A DNA stretch of 64,000 nucleotides from an uncultured Paracoccaceae bacterium (GTDB taxonomy: Bacteria > Pseudomonadota > Alphaproteobacteria > Rhodobacterales > Rhodobacteraceae). Below, piece by piece: positions 1 through 9,634 of this stretch (its first letter is position 1; each line of letters starts with the position of its first letter). A model generated the notes under the pieces. That model made no database searches. It was not told the origin of the DNA and saw nothing but the letters and a program-made list of their open reading frames with translations. Where the stretch lies: the NCBI GenBank assembly GCA_937146765.1, contig CAKZRP010000023.1:28711-92710 (forward strand). Reading direction: 5' to 3'. The position numbers were made by a program, and so were the translations under genes.

Positions 1-783
1 GCGGCGCCCGGTGCGATTGAACGGGTCGAGATCGACCCCGTTACCAAGGAGCCCCGGTTCCGGGTCATCGGGTCCGAGATCTGGTCGGACGAGGACGGCT
101 TTGCCGAGAGTATCGCAACCACCGGCATCACCGGAATCTGCGGCTCCGGCATCATCGAGGTGATTGCCGAGATGCGCCTTGCGGGCCTTCTGGACGCCTC
201 CGGCCTGATCGGTTCCGCCGAGCAGACCGGATCTGCCCGCTGTGTGCCCGAGGGGCGCACCAATGCCTATCTCCTCTGGGATGGCAGCGCCGAGGGTGGC
301 CCCCGCATTACCGTTACCAACCCCGACATTCGGGCGATCCAGATGGCCAAGGCAGCACTTTATTCCGGTGCTCGTCTCTTGATGGACAAGGTCGGCGTCG
401 ACACCGTGGATCGCGTGGTTCTGGCCGGTGCCTTTGGCGCCCATATCTCTGCCAAACACGCGATGGTGCTCGGCATGATCCCCGACTGCCCGCTGGAGAA
501 GGTCACCAGCGCTGGGAATGCCGCCGGAACCGGCGCTCGCATCGCACTGCTGAACACCGACGCGCGCAAGGAAATCGAGGAAACCGTGCGCAATATCGAG
601 AAGGTAGAGACCGCAGTTGAACCTCGCTTCCAGGAGCATTTTGTGAATGCTTCGGCCATTCCGAACTCTGCCGATCCCTTCCCGATCTTGAACACCCTTG
701 TCACCCTCCCCGAAGTCTCCTTCAACGCCGGCGGCGGCGATGGCGACGGGCCTGGTGGCCGCCGCAGACGGCGGCGCGGCTGA
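1..783 (+). CDS. RACo-type ASKHA-domain corrinoid activation protein (5' partial)
   Basis: The frame is open from base 1, so only the C-terminal part (260 residues) of a larger protein is present. It has the ASKHA phosphate-binding signature TGICGSGIIE near window residue 44 and a later segment LAGAFGAHISAKHA typical of DUF4445/RACo proteins. Known family members use ATP to reductively reactivate the cobalt of corrinoid methyl-carrier proteins; the [2Fe-2S] N-terminal domain would lie upstream of the window. The protein ends in a glycine-rich then poly-arginine tail (GGRRRRRRG), which is unusual. A MttB-type methyltransferase, the kind of enzyme that needs such an activator, is encoded at 53.7-55.2 kb. 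Family assignment is fairly sure; the exact corrinoid partner is inferred. Confidence 0.8.
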   Translation, partial: AAPGAIERVEIDPVTKEPRFRVIGSEIWSDEDGFAESIATTGITGICGSGIIEVIAEMRLAGLLDASGLIGSAEQTGSARCVPEGRTNAYLLWDGSAEGGPRITVTNPDIRAIQMAKAALYSGARLLMDKVGVDTVDRVVLAGAFGAHISAKHAMVLGMIPDCPLEKVTSAGNAAGTGARIALLNTDARKEIEETVRNIEKVETAVEPRFQEHFVNASAIPNSADPFPILNTLVTLPEVSFNAGGGDGDGPGGRRRRRRG

Positions 784-847
784 GGGCAAAGAAATCCGCG
801 GCGGCGCTCTTGACGTCCCTTGCGCCGCCGCTTAAAGCTCAGGCTGC

Positions 848-921
848 GCGGGTATGGTGAAATGGTATCACACGAGCTTCCCAAGCTCTTGGCGCGGGTT
901 CGATTCCCGCTACCCGCTCCA
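848..921 (+). tRNA. tRNA-Gly (anticodon CCC)
   Basis: The acceptor stem GCGGGTA (848-854) pairs perfectly with TACCCGC (911-917), followed by discriminator T and an encoded CCA (919-921). The T arm is GCGGG-TTCGATT-CCCGC, and the anticodon loop TTCCCAA gives CCC, reading GGG glycine codons. The D arm GTGAAATGGTATCAC closes normally. The base pair at the top of the anticodon stem is a C-T mismatch, otherwise the cloverleaf is complete. Confidence 0.95.
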
Positions 922-1021
922 ATCTCGCTCAGTATTTTCTCCTATCACGCGCGCTGGCCTGAGCGTTCTGCAATGCAGAATACTCTTGCGCGTTTCTGGT
1001 GCGCGGCCTAGATCCAAAGAC

Positions 1022-1495
1022 ATGGATACGCGCTTTCTCACCCCGCTCAACCCCGACGAACAACTCGCCCATGGCCTGCCCAAGCCAGTGCCCATGGCGA
1101 TGGCAGATCGGGTGCGGTTCTCCGAGATCGACATTCTCCAACATGTGAACAACAAGGCCTATCTCGACTGGTTCGAGGCCCTCCGGGTTCACTACTACAA
1201 CACGCATTTCCGCCAGCATTTCGGCGACCTGCAGCCGCGTCACGTGGTGCGCAATGCCAATATCCACTACGTTAAGGAAATGGTTCTGGGGGAAACCTAT
1301 GTGACCACCGCGCGGGTTCTGTCCTTCCGGCGCACGTCCTACACGATGGAGCAACAGATCTGGTGCGGCGACCTGCGCGCCACGATGGAGGGCGTGATGG
1401 TCTTCCGCACACCGGATGGCAAGTCAGGTTATCCGATCCCGGACAGCCTGCGTCGCCAATTCGCCGAACTGGACGGGGCCATCGCAGCAGAGTGA
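1022..1495 (+). CDS. acyl-CoA thioesterase-like hotdog-fold protein
   Basis: This is a 157-residue single-domain hotdog protein of the 4-hydroxybenzoyl-CoA thioesterase/YbgC/FadM type. The N-terminal stretch RVRFSEIDILQHVNNKAYLDWFE carries the family pattern: an acidic residue followed by HVNN and the tyrosine of the long helix. Enzymes of this family hydrolyse acyl-CoA thioesters in the cytoplasm; the substrate here cannot be read from sequence. The frame is open further upstream into the tRNA gene, so the ATG at 1022 is taken as the first sensible start. It stands alone between the tRNA and the convergent pgl gene. Confidence 0.75.
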   Translation: MDTRFLTPLNPDEQLAHGLPKPVPMAMADRVRFSEIDILQHVNNKAYLDWFEALRVHYYNTHFRQHFGDLQPRHVVRNANIHYVKEMVLGETYVTTARVLSFRRTSYTMEQQIWCGDLRATMEGVMVFRTPDGKSGYPIPDSLRRQFAELDGAIAAE

Positions 1496-1522
1496 CCCTC
1501 GCCCTGCCCTGATTTCAATGCC

Positions 1523-2194
1523 TTACGGCGCCCAATGCACCTGACACTCGGATAAGATGGCCCCAACCGGCGCTTCTTCCGGCGGCAAGGTCAGCGCACG
1601 GTCCAGCGCCGCTCGCTTGTCCTCGCCATAGATCACCAGATGTTTGGCCATGGCATTGTCAAGTACCCGGGCCGTAAGGGAAATCCGCGCCTCCGGCTGG
1701 CTGTCCGGCCGCAGGACCGCCACTTCCGGCGCATCCGAGGCCAGGGCCGCCTCCAGACCTGCAACGCCCGGAAACAGCGAAGCCGTATGCATGTCCACGC
1801 CCATTCCCAGCAAGGCGACGGCCAAATTCCCTTTCGCCTTTACCTTTTCTGACAAAGGTCCAATGGCAGCGTCAGGCTCCATCCCCTGCATGTAGAACGG
1901 TAGGAACCGCGCTGCTGCCGCACGGTTCATTAGCAGACGCTCGCGGATCAGCTTGGCATTTGACCTCTCGCTGTCCTCCGGAACCCAGCGTTCGTCAGAG
2001 GCCATGACACAGACGTTTCCCCAATCCAGTTCAGCCGCGCAGAGATCGTCAAAGATCGGCCCCGGGGAGGTCCCTCCCGCCACCGCGATGGCAGCGCTGC
2101 CATGCCGCAGGAGATGGTTCTTGAGATCCCCGGCAATCCGGTTCGCCACCGCGATAATCAGCATCTCTCGGTCGGGATATTCTATGAAATTCAT
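1523..2194 (-). CDS. pgl: 6-phosphogluconolactonase
   Basis: The 223-residue protein belongs to the glucosamine-6-phosphate isomerase/6-phosphogluconolactonase fold. It shows the phosphate-binding AVAGGTSP motif near residue 40, the VMASDERWVPEDSERSNAKLIRE block, and ALLGMGVDMHTASLFPG, which is the family's catalytic GxGxDGHTASLFP segment with MGVDMH in place of DGH. The enzyme hydrolyses 6-phosphogluconolactone in the Entner-Doudoroff/pentose phosphate route. The ATG at 2194 is preceded by AGGAG at 2202-2206; an in-frame GTG at 2209 lies upstream of that ribosome-binding site and was rejected. Relatives usually carry zwf and pgi beside pgl, but neither is here. Confidence 0.9.
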   Translation of the reverse strand: MNFIEYPDREMLIIAVANRIAGDLKNHLLRHGSAAIAVAGGTSPGPIFDDLCAAELDWGNVCVMASDERWVPEDSERSNAKLIRERLLMNRAAAARFLPFYMQGMEPDAAIGPLSEKVKAKGNLAVALLGMGVDMHTASLFPGVAGLEAALASDAPEVAVLRPDSQPEARISLTARVLDNAMAKHLVIYGEDKRAALDRALTLPPEEAPVGAILSECQVHWAP

Positions 2195-2322
2195 GACCTT
2201 GCTCCTCACACCTTAGGCGAAGTCCCGTTAGCGTTATCGCCTTTTGCCGAAACTGTGTCACAGGTTGCACCAGAGGCCAAGTGGCAGCGCATTGGATAAA
2301 CCGCCCCTTGGACCTCACCCGG

Positions 2323-2592
2323 TCAGTGAATGTAGAATTCCCCCACTACATTTCGCCACTCTCCGGCCCCGAGCATCTTGCGATGGGTAAATCGGACGTG
2401 ATGCAAGGGACCCTCGATCTGTTCCTGCCAGAACTGGATAAAACGGAACAGACGGGGATGGTCCGGCGCCAGATCGTAGTCCTGCCACACAAAGGTGTTC
2501 AAGACATGGATGTGATCGGGCATGTGATAGGTGAATTCGGCGGTGGTGAGGCCATAGCCCTTGAGCATCAATTCGGTTTCAGATGGGTCCAT
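2323..2592 (-). CDS. Usg family protein
   Basis: An 89-residue soluble protein with LMLKGYGLTTAEFTYHMPDH and FVWQDYDLAPDHPRLFRFI, the conserved blocks of the small Usg family of alphaproteobacteria, first noted upstream of trpF in tryptophan operons. No biochemical role is established that I know of. The tryptophan genes are not nearby. It is divergent from gyrA with about 190 bp between starts and is a single-gene unit pointing toward pgl. Confidence 0.8.
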   Translation of the reverse strand: MDPSETELMLKGYGLTTAEFTYHMPDHIHVLNTFVWQDYDLAPDHPRLFRFIQFWQEQIEGPLHHVRFTHRKMLGAGEWRNVVGEFYIH

Positions 2593-2783
2593 TTCGGTCC
2601 TCCATTGACTGATCGATGATTCCAGCCTACCAATCGCCGGTAAATTTTCAAATAAATCAGTTTGTTAGCAGATATATACGCTGGCTGCCAAGCTATCCGG
2701 GGCTGCTTGCTTGCACGGCATATGCGCTGTCTGATAGAGTGCCCCCACAACATATAGACGCACAAGAAAAGCGGGCAGCCAAC
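2593..2783. promoter_or_regulatory. divergent usg/gyrA intergenic region
   Basis: This 191-bp stretch is much more A/T-rich than its flanks and must hold the promoters of both genes. A possible gyrA promoter is TTGCAC at 2711-2716 followed after about 18 bp by TAGAGT. The match is only fair, so the exact start of transcription is not claimed. Confidence 0.35.
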
Positions 2784-5525
2784 GTGAGCGATACGCCGGA
2801 AACCCCTGAAAACGAAGATGAAAACAAACCGCAACGGGCCGTCTACCACGGACCGACGGTTTCCATCGAATCCGAGATGCGCACTTCGTATCTCGACTAC
2901 GCGATGTCCGTCATCGTTAGCCGCGCGATCCCCGATCTGCGCGATGGATTGAAGCCGGTTCACCGCCGGATCCTCTATGCCATGCATGAGACTGGCAACA
3001 GCCACGACAAGGCCTACCGCAAGTCGGCACGCCCTGTCGGCGACGTGATGGGTAAGTACCACCCGCACGGCGACAGCGCGATCTATGACGCGTTGGTGCG
3101 GATGGCGCAGGATTTCTCCATGTCGCTTCCGCTTCTGGACGGTCAGGGCAACTTCGGATCCATGGACGGCGATAACCCGGCGGCCATGCGCTATACCGAG
3201 GTGCGGATGGACAAGCCCGCCGCCTTCATGCTGGCCGATATCGACAAGGAAACCGTCGATTTCCAGGACAACTACGACGGCAAGGACAAGGAACCGACGG
3301 TTCTGCCTGCCCGTTTCCCCAATATGCTGGTCAATGGTGCCGGTGGTATTGCCGTAGGTATGGCCACCAATATCCCGCCGCATAACCTCGGCGAGGTAAT
3401 CGACGCGACGCTGGCGCTGATCGAGGATCCAGATCTGACCTCGGAACAGCTGATCGACTACGTCCCTGGACCTGATTTCCCGACCGGGGCCTTGATGCTG
3501 GGTCGCTCCGGCGCCCGCAAGGCCTATCTTGAGGGGCGCGGCAGCGTCATCATCCGCGCCAAGACCCGCGTCGAGGAGATAAGGAAAGACCGCTTTGCCA
3601 TTGTTGTGGATGAGATTCCCTATCAGGTGAACAAGGCGGCGATGATCGAGAAGATCGCCGAGCAGGTGCGCGAAAAACGCATCGAAGGTGTCGCCCATGT
3701 GCAGGATGAATCCGACCGCAACGGTGTCCGCGTGGTCGTCGAACTGAAGCGCGACGCCACAGCCGAAGTGGTCCTGAACCAACTCTTCCGTTTCACGCCG
3801 ATGCAGACATCCTTTGGCTGCAACATGCTGGCGTTGAACGGCGGTCGGCCCGAGCAGCTGACACTGCGTAAATTCCTCACCTCTTTCATCGACTTCCGCG
3901 AGGATGTTGTTGCCCGCCGCACCGCCTATCTCCTGCGCAAGGCGCGCGAGCGGAGCCATATCCTCTGCGGTTTGGCCGTGGCTGTGTCGAATGTGGACGA
4001 GGTGGTCGCCACCATCCGCTCCTCTGCCGATGCCGCCGAGGCACGCGAGAAGCTGATGACCCGGCGCTGGCCGGCTTCCGACATCGCCGCCTATATCCGA
4101 CTGATCGACGATCCGACCCATACGATGAACGACGACGGCACCTATAACCTCTCCGAGGTGCAGGCCCGTGCGATCCTTGAATTGCGTCTGCAGCGCCTCA
4201 CCCAACTGGGCGTCAAGGAGGTCACCGACGAGCTCGAAGAACTGGCGTCCAAGATCAAAGAATACCTAGATATCCTCTCCTCGCGCGAGCGTATCATGGG
4301 GATCATCGGCGACGAGCTGCGCGAGGTGCGTGAGCAATTTGCCGTGCCGCGTCGCACCGAGATCGTCGACTGGTCCGGCGATATGGAAGATGAGGACCTG
4401 ATCGAGCGTGAGGACATGGTGGTGACCGTGACCTCCGGCGGCTACATCAAACGCACGCCGCTGGCAGATTTCCGGGCGCAGAAGCGCGGCGGCAAAGGTC
4501 TCTCCGGCATGCAGACCAAGGAAGAGGATGTGGTGACCACGCTGTTTGTGGCCAATACCCATACGCAGCTCCTGTTCTTCACCACAGACGGCATGGTCTA
4601 CAAGCTCAAGACCTGGCGCCTGCCGCAAGGCGGCCGTACCTCCAAGGGCAAGGCAATCGTCAATATCCTGCCGATCCCGCAAGGCGTCTCCATCGCGGCG
4701 ATCATGCCGGTCGACCGTGACGAGAAGGAATGGGACGACCTGCAGATCATGTTTGCGACCTCTGCCGGAACTGTGCGTCGTAACCGGCTGTCGGACTTCA
4801 CAAATGTCATGCGCAACGGCAAGATTGCAATGAAGTTCGAGGACGATCACGCCGAAACCAAGCTGATCAATGCACGTATCTGTTCAGAAGATGACGACAT
4901 CATGCTGGTGACCAATACCGGCCGCGCGATCCGCTTCCCTTCGACCGAAGTGCGGGTATTCAACTCGCGCAATTCTACCGGCGTGCGGGGCATCAAACTG
5001 GGCGACGGCGACGAGGTCGTCTCCATGTCGGTGATCCGCCATTTCGACGCCACATCTGACGAGCGTTCCGCCTATCTCAAGATGCGCCGTGCGGTCGCCG
5101 GTCTGGCGGACGATGCGGAAAATGGCAGCGACGAAGAGGTCAACGAAAACGCGACCATAAGCCAGGAACGTTATGCGGAGATGTCGGCTGCAGAGAACCT
5201 GATCCTGACCATCACCGCGGGTGGTTCGGGCAAACTGTCCTCCAGCCATGACTATCCGGTGCGCGGCCGTGGCGGCATGGGGGTCACTGCGATGGACAAG
5301 GCCATGCGCGGCGGCGCTTTGGTGGCGTCTTTCCCGGTTGAACTGGACGACCAGATCATGCTCGCCACGTCCAAGGGCCAGTCGATCCGGGTGCCGGTCG
5401 ACGGGATCTCTTTCCGCTCGCGTTCGGCAGGCGGCGTGCGCGTCTTCAACACCGGCAAAGGTGAAGAAGTGGTCTCCGTGGCCTGGATCGCCGATAACGG
5501 TGACGAGGAAGACACTGAAGAATAA
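2784..5525 (+). CDS. gyrA: DNA gyrase subunit A
   Basis: The 913-residue protein is a full-length GyrA, the breakage-reunion subunit of DNA gyrase. The catalytic tyrosine is Tyr137 in AAMRYTEVR. The quinolone-determining loop [10 protein letters not shown] keeps Ser98 and Asp102 (equivalent to E. coli Ser83 and Asp87), so no classical resistance substitution is seen. The C-terminal DNA-wrapping domain has a recognisable GyrA-box QKRGGKG near residue 570 and beta-pinwheel repeats, with an acidic tail. The start is taken as the GTG at 2784 ([10 protein letters not shown]), because the upstream open frame lacks conservation-like features. A hairpin terminator follows at 5551. Confidence 0.97.
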   Translation: MSDTPETPENEDENKPQRAVYHGPTVSIESEMRTSYLDYAMSVIVSRAIPDLRDGLKPVHRRILYAMHETGNSHDKAYRKSARPVGDVMGKYHPHGDSAIYDALVRMAQDFSMSLPLLDGQGNFGSMDGDNPAAMRYTEVRMDKPAAFMLADIDKETVDFQDNYDGKDKEPTVLPARFPNMLVNGAGGIAVGMATNIPPHNLGEVIDATLALIEDPDLTSEQLIDYVPGPDFPTGALMLGRSGARKAYLEGRGSVIIRAKTRVEEIRKDRFAIVVDEIPYQVNKAAMIEKIAEQVREKRIEGVAHVQDESDRNGVRVVVELKRDATAEVVLNQLFRFTPMQTSFGCNMLALNGGRPEQLTLRKFLTSFIDFREDVVARRTAYLLRKARERSHILCGLAVAVSNVDEVVATIRSSADAAEAREKLMTRRWPASDIAAYIRLIDDPTHTMNDDGTYNLSEVQARAILELRLQRLTQLGVKEVTDELEELASKIKEYLDILSSRERIMGIIGDELREVREQFAVPRRTEIVDWSGDMEDEDLIEREDMVVTVTSGGYIKRTPLADFRAQKRGGKGLSGMQTKEEDVVTTLFVANTHTQLLFFTTDGMVYKLKTWRLPQGGRTSKGKAIVNILPIPQGVSIAAIMPVDRDEKEWDDLQIMFATSAGTVRRNRLSDFTNVMRNGKIAMKFEDDHAETKLINARICSEDDDIMLVTNTGRAIRFPSTEVRVFNSRNSTGVRGIKLGDGDEVVSMSVIRHFDATSDERSAYLKMRRAVAGLADDAENGSDEEVNENATISQERYAEMSAAENLILTITAGGSGKLSSSHDYPVRGRGGMGVTAMDKAMRGGALVASFPVELDDQIMLATSKGQSIRVPVDGISFRSRSAGGVRVFNTGKGEEVVSVAWIADNGDEEDTEE

Positions 5526-5550
5526 AGTCTTTTCAGTTTGATACACAAAG

Positions 5551-5577
5551 CGCCGTCCCACTGGGGCGGCGTTTCCT
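5551..5577 (+). terminator. gyrA rho-independent terminator
   Basis: Arms CGCCGTCCC (5551-5559) and GGGGCGGCG (5563-5571) pair over nine positions (one G-U) around a 3-nt loop and are followed by TTT. It lies 25 bp after the gyrA stop. Confidence 0.75.
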
Positions 5578-5647
5578 CGTTTACGCTTCCCTCATCATTC
5601 TGGAGCAAAATCGGGCGCGATATCGTTCGAGTTGAGAGGAGCGACTC

Positions 5648-5998
5648 ATGAACCTCTACCATTGCCAGATCGACCTGCATCACGAAGCCAAGGCGCTGGC
5701 CTTTGCCAATGCCGTCGAACAGTGGATGGAGTATCTCAAAGGCCGTAAGGCGATTGCCAATTGGCGGTTGCTGCGCCGCAAGCTCAATCTGGCCAGCGAC
5801 AGCTGCAAGGATTTCCTGCTGGAGATCGAATTCGACAATATGACCCAGCTGGATCAAGCCTTCCGCATCCTCGGTGAACATGATGAGAAAGTGGAACGGC
5901 TCTATGCCAATGTGAACGTGCTTATTGCCCGTTCCGAACTGGGGCTTTATCGGCCCTTCCCGGATCCTGAACGCGCCGAACGCATGGCGCTTCTGTAA
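5648..5998 (+). CDS. conserved hypothetical protein (possibly DUF6614)
   Basis: A 116-residue soluble protein starting at an ATG preceded by GAGAGGAGCG. Its composition (NLYHCQIDLHHEAKALAFANAVEQWMEYL, then LLEIEFDNMTQLDQAF) suggests an alpha/beta ferredoxin-like or dimeric barrel fold. I associate it with the uncharacterised DUF6614 family of Rhodobacterales, but cannot confirm this. It is monocistronic between two strong terminators. No catalytic motif is visible and no function is proposed. Confidence 0.7.
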   Translation: MNLYHCQIDLHHEAKALAFANAVEQWMEYLKGRKAIANWRLLRRKLNLASDSCKDFLLEIEFDNMTQLDQAFRILGEHDEKVERLYANVNVLIARSELGLYRPFPDPERAERMALL

Positions 5999-6000
5999 TC

Positions 6001-6030
6001 AAAAGCCCGGCCCTAGCCGGGCTTTTGATT
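6001..6030 (+). terminator. strong intrinsic terminator
   Basis: AAAAGCCCGGC (6001-6011), loop CCTA, GCCGGGCTTTT (6016-6026). The 11-bp perfect stem ends in a T run and is symmetric, so it can stop transcription from both the upstream hypothetical gene and the convergent carboxypeptidase operon. Confidence 0.9.
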
Positions 6031-6048
6031 TTATGGGATCGTCTGTCC

Positions 6049-7518
6049 TCACACCCCATAGAGGGTGGAAAACTTCTCCTCGAGATAGGACATGAGCGGC
6101 ACATGATCCGGATCATGGCCCGCCGCCTGGGCAATGGTCTCGCGCGGTTCACGCAGACCGCCATGCTGCTGCAAGTGTTCACGCAGCCAGCCAGTGGCCA
6201 CAGAGGTGTCGCCACGGGCCAGGTGGTCATCAAGGTCAGGAATATCACGGCGCAGCGCCTCATGCAGGCATCCGGCGTAGACATTGCCCAGAGAATAGGT
6301 CGGGAAATAGCCGAAAAGGCCGACCGACCAATGCACATCCTGCAGACAGCCATGCGAGGGCTTATCCACGCTATAGCCAAAATCGGCAAGGAAGCGATCG
6401 TTCCATGCCGCTTCCAGATCGGAAACCTCAAGATCTCCCAGCATCAGCGCACGCTCAAGATCGAACCGCAGCATGATGTGGAGATTGTACTGCAACTCAT
6501 CGGATTCTGTGCGGATGTAACCATTCTGCACCCGGTTCACCGCAGCGTAGAAGGCCTCCTCGCTGGTCACCCCGATATCGCCAAACCGGTCGCGCATCTG
6601 ACCGAAGAGCCATCCTGAAAAAGCGCGGCTGCGACCGATCTGGTTCTCATAGATCCGGCTCTGGCTTTCATGCACGCCCATCGACACGCCGCGCCCCAGC
6701 GCGGTCAGCAAGTAGGCGCGGTCGACATTCTGCTCATAGGCGGCGTGGCCAACCTCATGGATTGTCGAATAGATGCAATTGAAGGGATCAAGCGGGTTGG
6801 TGCGGGTGGTGATCCGCACATCCAACCCACTGCCGGAGCTGAAGGGATGTACCGCCTTGTCCAGACGACCGTGGTTGAGGTCATAGCCAAAGGTCACAGC
6901 AATCTGGCGAGCCAAGGCCATCTGGGCAGCCTCATCGAAAGTGCCACTGAGGCCCATCGGCACCGGCTTTTCCAAAACACGGGCCCGCAGATCCACCAGT
7001 CCAGGGCGCATCGCATCAAAGATTTCCGCAATCTGGGAAGAGGTTGTGCCCTGTTCATAATCCGATATCATCGCATCGTAGACGTTTGCACCGGCAGCCA
7101 AAGCTTGACCTTCCTGACGCTTTAGCGCCACCACTTCCTGCAAGACCGGCAAGAAGGCCGCCACGTCCTCGTCTGCGCGCGCCTGCGCCCATTTGCCCTG
7201 TGCCTCCGAGGTCACGCGGGCGATCCGGCTGGCCAAGTCACCCGGCACCTTGACCGCACGCTCGTAGGCGCGTCGGATCTCGCGCAGCTGGGCGCGACCG
7301 ACCTCATCTGGCGCATCGGCGTTCTCCAGCCACTCTGCCACTCGCGGATCGGACCGACGGGCATGGAGCACACCTTCGATGGCTGCCATTTCCTCGCCCC
7401 GTTGCAGCGCGGCACCCCGCGGCATCATGGTCTCCTGATCCCAGCCCAAGCGACCGGAAATCTGTCCCAGTGCCTGGGTTTCACGTTCAAATGCAATCAG
7501 TTGCTCAAAAGAACTCAT
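6049..7518 (-). CDS. M32 family metallocarboxypeptidase
   Basis: At 489 residues this matches the usual size of thermostable carboxypeptidase Taq (M32) enzymes. The zinc site HEVGH lies in YSTIHEVGHAAYEQN near residue 255, followed by the M32-specific VHESQSRIYEN segment; the substrate motif HPFSSG lies upstream. These cytosolic enzymes remove C-terminal residues from peptides. It is the last gene of a minus-strand run: its start lies four bases after the ctaA stop, so the two are almost certainly co-transcribed. Confidence 0.93.
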   Translation of the reverse strand: MSSFEQLIAFERETQALGQISGRLGWDQETMMPRGAALQRGEEMAAIEGVLHARRSDPRVAEWLENADAPDEVGRAQLREIRRAYERAVKVPGDLASRIARVTSEAQGKWAQARADEDVAAFLPVLQEVVALKRQEGQALAAGANVYDAMISDYEQGTTSSQIAEIFDAMRPGLVDLRARVLEKPVPMGLSGTFDEAAQMALARQIAVTFGYDLNHGRLDKAVHPFSSGSGLDVRITTRTNPLDPFNCIYSTIHEVGHAAYEQNVDRAYLLTALGRGVSMGVHESQSRIYENQIGRSRAFSGWLFGQMRDRFGDIGVTSEEAFYAAVNRVQNGYIRTESDELQYNLHIMLRFDLERALMLGDLEVSDLEAAWNDRFLADFGYSVDKPSHGCLQDVHWSVGLFGYFPTYSLGNVYAGCLHEALRRDIPDLDDHLARGDTSVATGWLREHLQQHGGLREPRETIAQAAGHDPDHVPLMSYLEEKFSTLYGV

Positions 7519-7522
7519 GTCA

Positions 7523-8668
7523 TCAATGCCCTTTGATTGAAGTCGTCACGGGATAGGCCGCCAGGAAACGTGCGCGCAGGATCAGCACCCAGACAAGCAC
7601 GGCGACAAGTTGATGCACAATGGCAATCTCCACCGGTGCAGCAGTCAGCACTGTGACAACCCCAATCCCAACCTGCAGGCTGAGCCCAGCAAAGACGGTA
7701 TTGAAGGCAAAGCGGGTTCTGGCATGGGCGCTACGCCGCGCCTTGAGCCAGACCACAATTGCAAAAGCAAAAAGGACGTAGCCAGTCACCCGATGAACAA
7801 ACTGAACCAAGGCCGGATTTTCAAAGAAGTTTGTCCACAGTGGCTCCAGCATGAAGGGGTTTGGCGGCAGGATCTGCCCCCCCATCAAGGGCCAATCGGT
7901 ATAGGACCGACCGGCATCGATCCCCGCCACCAGCGCCCCAATCAGGATCTGAAGGAAAGCAAAGTGCAAAAGACCGGTCCCCATGCCAAAGAGCTTGCCC
8001 TCCTTCAGGCGTCGCGCCTGCATCAGATCGCGTTCTTCGCGGCCCAGCAGGAAGATGAACCAAGCGAGATAGCCAAGGATTACGAAGGCAAGCCCAAGAT
8101 GGGTCGCCAACCGGTAGGAGGCGACAGAGGTCATCCCTTCACCAGATGTCACCCCGGAGGAAACCATCCACCATCCAATGGCCCCCTGCGCCAGGCCAAG
8201 GGCGCCGGGCATCAGCAGGCGCCCGCTCCAGCCGGTCGGGATCGTGCGAGTTACAAGGAAACCGAGATAGCCCAGCGCCCAGATCACACCCATCACGCGC
8301 CCCAACTGGCGATGGCCCCACTCCCACCAATAGATCTGTTTGAAATCAGATAGATCCATCCACGTGTTCATTAGCTGGTACTGGTCGATCTGTTGATACT
8401 TCTCGAATTCTGCCTGCCAATCCGCTTCGGTCATCGGCGGTAGCGCGCCGGTGACCGGCTTCCATTCGGTGATCGAGAGGCCAGAGTCCGTGAGCCGCGT
8501 CAGCCCGCCAACGGCGATCATGGCCACCACCAGGGCGAACAACACCGCCAGCCAGATCCGGATACCGCGACGGGCGCCGCGACGACCGCGGTCAATGCCG
8601 CCTGGAACCGGTGCGGGTTTCTGTTTCTCGTCAGAGGAGACATCCTCGAAAATCGTGCGATTGCTCAT
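7523..8668 (-). CDS. ctaA: haem A synthase (COX15/CtaA)
   Basis: The 381-residue polytopic membrane protein has eight predicted helices and the CtaA/Cox15 blocks GGLTRLTDSGLSITEWKPVTG, WWEWGHRQLGR with a haem-ligand histidine, RLATHLGLAF, and FVHRVTGYVLF, then IVHQLVAVLVW. It oxidises the haem O methyl group to make haem A for aa3-type cytochrome oxidase at the inner membrane. The N-terminal 35 residues are cytoplasmic and basic. It sits between a tRNA methyltransferase and a peptidase, away from the ctaBCDE genes. Confidence 0.95.
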   Translation of the reverse strand: MSNRTIFEDVSSDEKQKPAPVPGGIDRGRRGARRGIRIWLAVLFALVVAMIAVGGLTRLTDSGLSITEWKPVTGALPPMTEADWQAEFEKYQQIDQYQLMNTWMDLSDFKQIYWWEWGHRQLGRVMGVIWALGYLGFLVTRTIPTGWSGRLLMPGALGLAQGAIGWWMVSSGVTSGEGMTSVASYRLATHLGLAFVILGYLAWFIFLLGREERDLMQARRLKEGKLFGMGTGLLHFAFLQILIGALVAGIDAGRSYTDWPLMGGQILPPNPFMLEPLWTNFFENPALVQFVHRVTGYVLFAFAIVVWLKARRSAHARTRFAFNTVFAGLSLQVGIGVVTVLTAAPVEIAIVHQLVAVLVWVLILRARFLAAYPVTTSIKGH

Positions 8669-8731
8669 CTTGGCCTCACATCTTGATCTGGCGGGACGCT
8701 AGGCGTCAGGCTCGGAAAGGTCCAGCGGGAG

Positions 8732-9481
8732 TTAGTCTTCGCTGCGGTCCTTCCAACGGACCATCTGTCGCATCACCCCGTGCAGCATCTGCACATCGGC
8801 GCGGGTCAGACGCATGCGGCTCCAGAGGTTGCGGAACACGGTCTTCATCCCCGGCGCCTTTTCTGGCGGGAAAAAGTAACCCGCTTCCTCCAGCCGATCC
8901 TCATAGTGTTTCACCAGCGCCTCGACCTCCTGCCCTGTGGCCCAGTCGGATTTGCCGAGCTCATAGCTTTCGTGCTGGACCTCCTCGGTCTGGCGCCGCC
9001 ATTCATAGGCGGTCAACAACACGCATTGTGCGAGGTTCAGCGAGGCGAACTCCGGGTTGACCGGAACCGTGATGATAGCATTGGCGCGGGCCACATCGTC
9101 ATTTTCGAGACCCGCCCGTTCCGGACCAAACAGAACCGCCACCTTGTCACCGGCCGCGATCATCTCGGCCGCCTTCTTCATCGCGCTTTCCGGGCTGAAA
9201 ACCGGTTTGGTCAGTTCGCGCGGGCGAGCGGTGGTGGCAAAGACATAGGTGCAATCGCCCAGCGCCTCGGACAGATCCCCGGCCAGCACAGCCTCGTCCA
9301 GCAGTCGTCCGGCACCAGAGGCCATGGCCACCGCTTTCTGGTTCGGCCAGCCATCGCGCGGCGCGACAATGCGCATCCGGTCGAGCCCGAAGTTCCACAT
9401 CGCCCGGGCGGCACCGCCGATGTTCTCGCCCATCTGCGGGCGCACAAGCACGAAGTGAGGTTGAGGACGATCTGTGGGCAT
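8732..9481 (-). CDS. trmJ: TrmJ-family tRNA (cytidine/uridine-2'-O-)methyltransferase
   Basis: A 249-residue SPOUT methyltransferase. It opens with FVLVRPQMGENIGGAARAMWNFGL, the TrmJ/LasT substrate and cofactor segment, and has the knotted SAM-binding core VAVLFGPERAGLENDDVARAN and PVNPEFASLNLAQCVLLTAYEW near residues 110-160. TrmJ methylates the ribose at position 32 of several tRNAs. The ATG at 9481 gives a standard length; the open frame reaches further upstream but there crosses the divergent gene. It leads the trmJ-ctaA-carboxypeptidase run. Confidence 0.88.
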   Translation of the reverse strand: MPTDRPQPHFVLVRPQMGENIGGAARAMWNFGLDRMRIVAPRDGWPNQKAVAMASGAGRLLDEAVLAGDLSEALGDCTYVFATTARPRELTKPVFSPESAMKKAAEMIAAGDKVAVLFGPERAGLENDDVARANAIITVPVNPEFASLNLAQCVLLTAYEWRRQTEEVQHESYELGKSDWATGQEVEALVKHYEDRLEEAGYFFPPEKAPGMKTVFRNLWSRMRLTRADVQMLHGVMRQMVRWKDRSED

Positions 9482-9634
9482 GGGAAACTCCGGAAAAATC
9501 GCATCTGCCTTACTGTCTGCATCCCGCGGGGGCAAGCCTCGGACCGGGGGAATTGCCATCGGACCACTTGCAAACCTTGCGTTGCGCGCAGTTTCGGGTA
9601 AATACCCGCCATTCAATCCTCGAGGAGTCCCGAC

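Noticed and set aside
2568..4205. 545-codon open frame opposite gyrA
   Set aside because: Antisense to the gyrase core; composition is Gly/His/Asp-rich as expected for a shadow frame.
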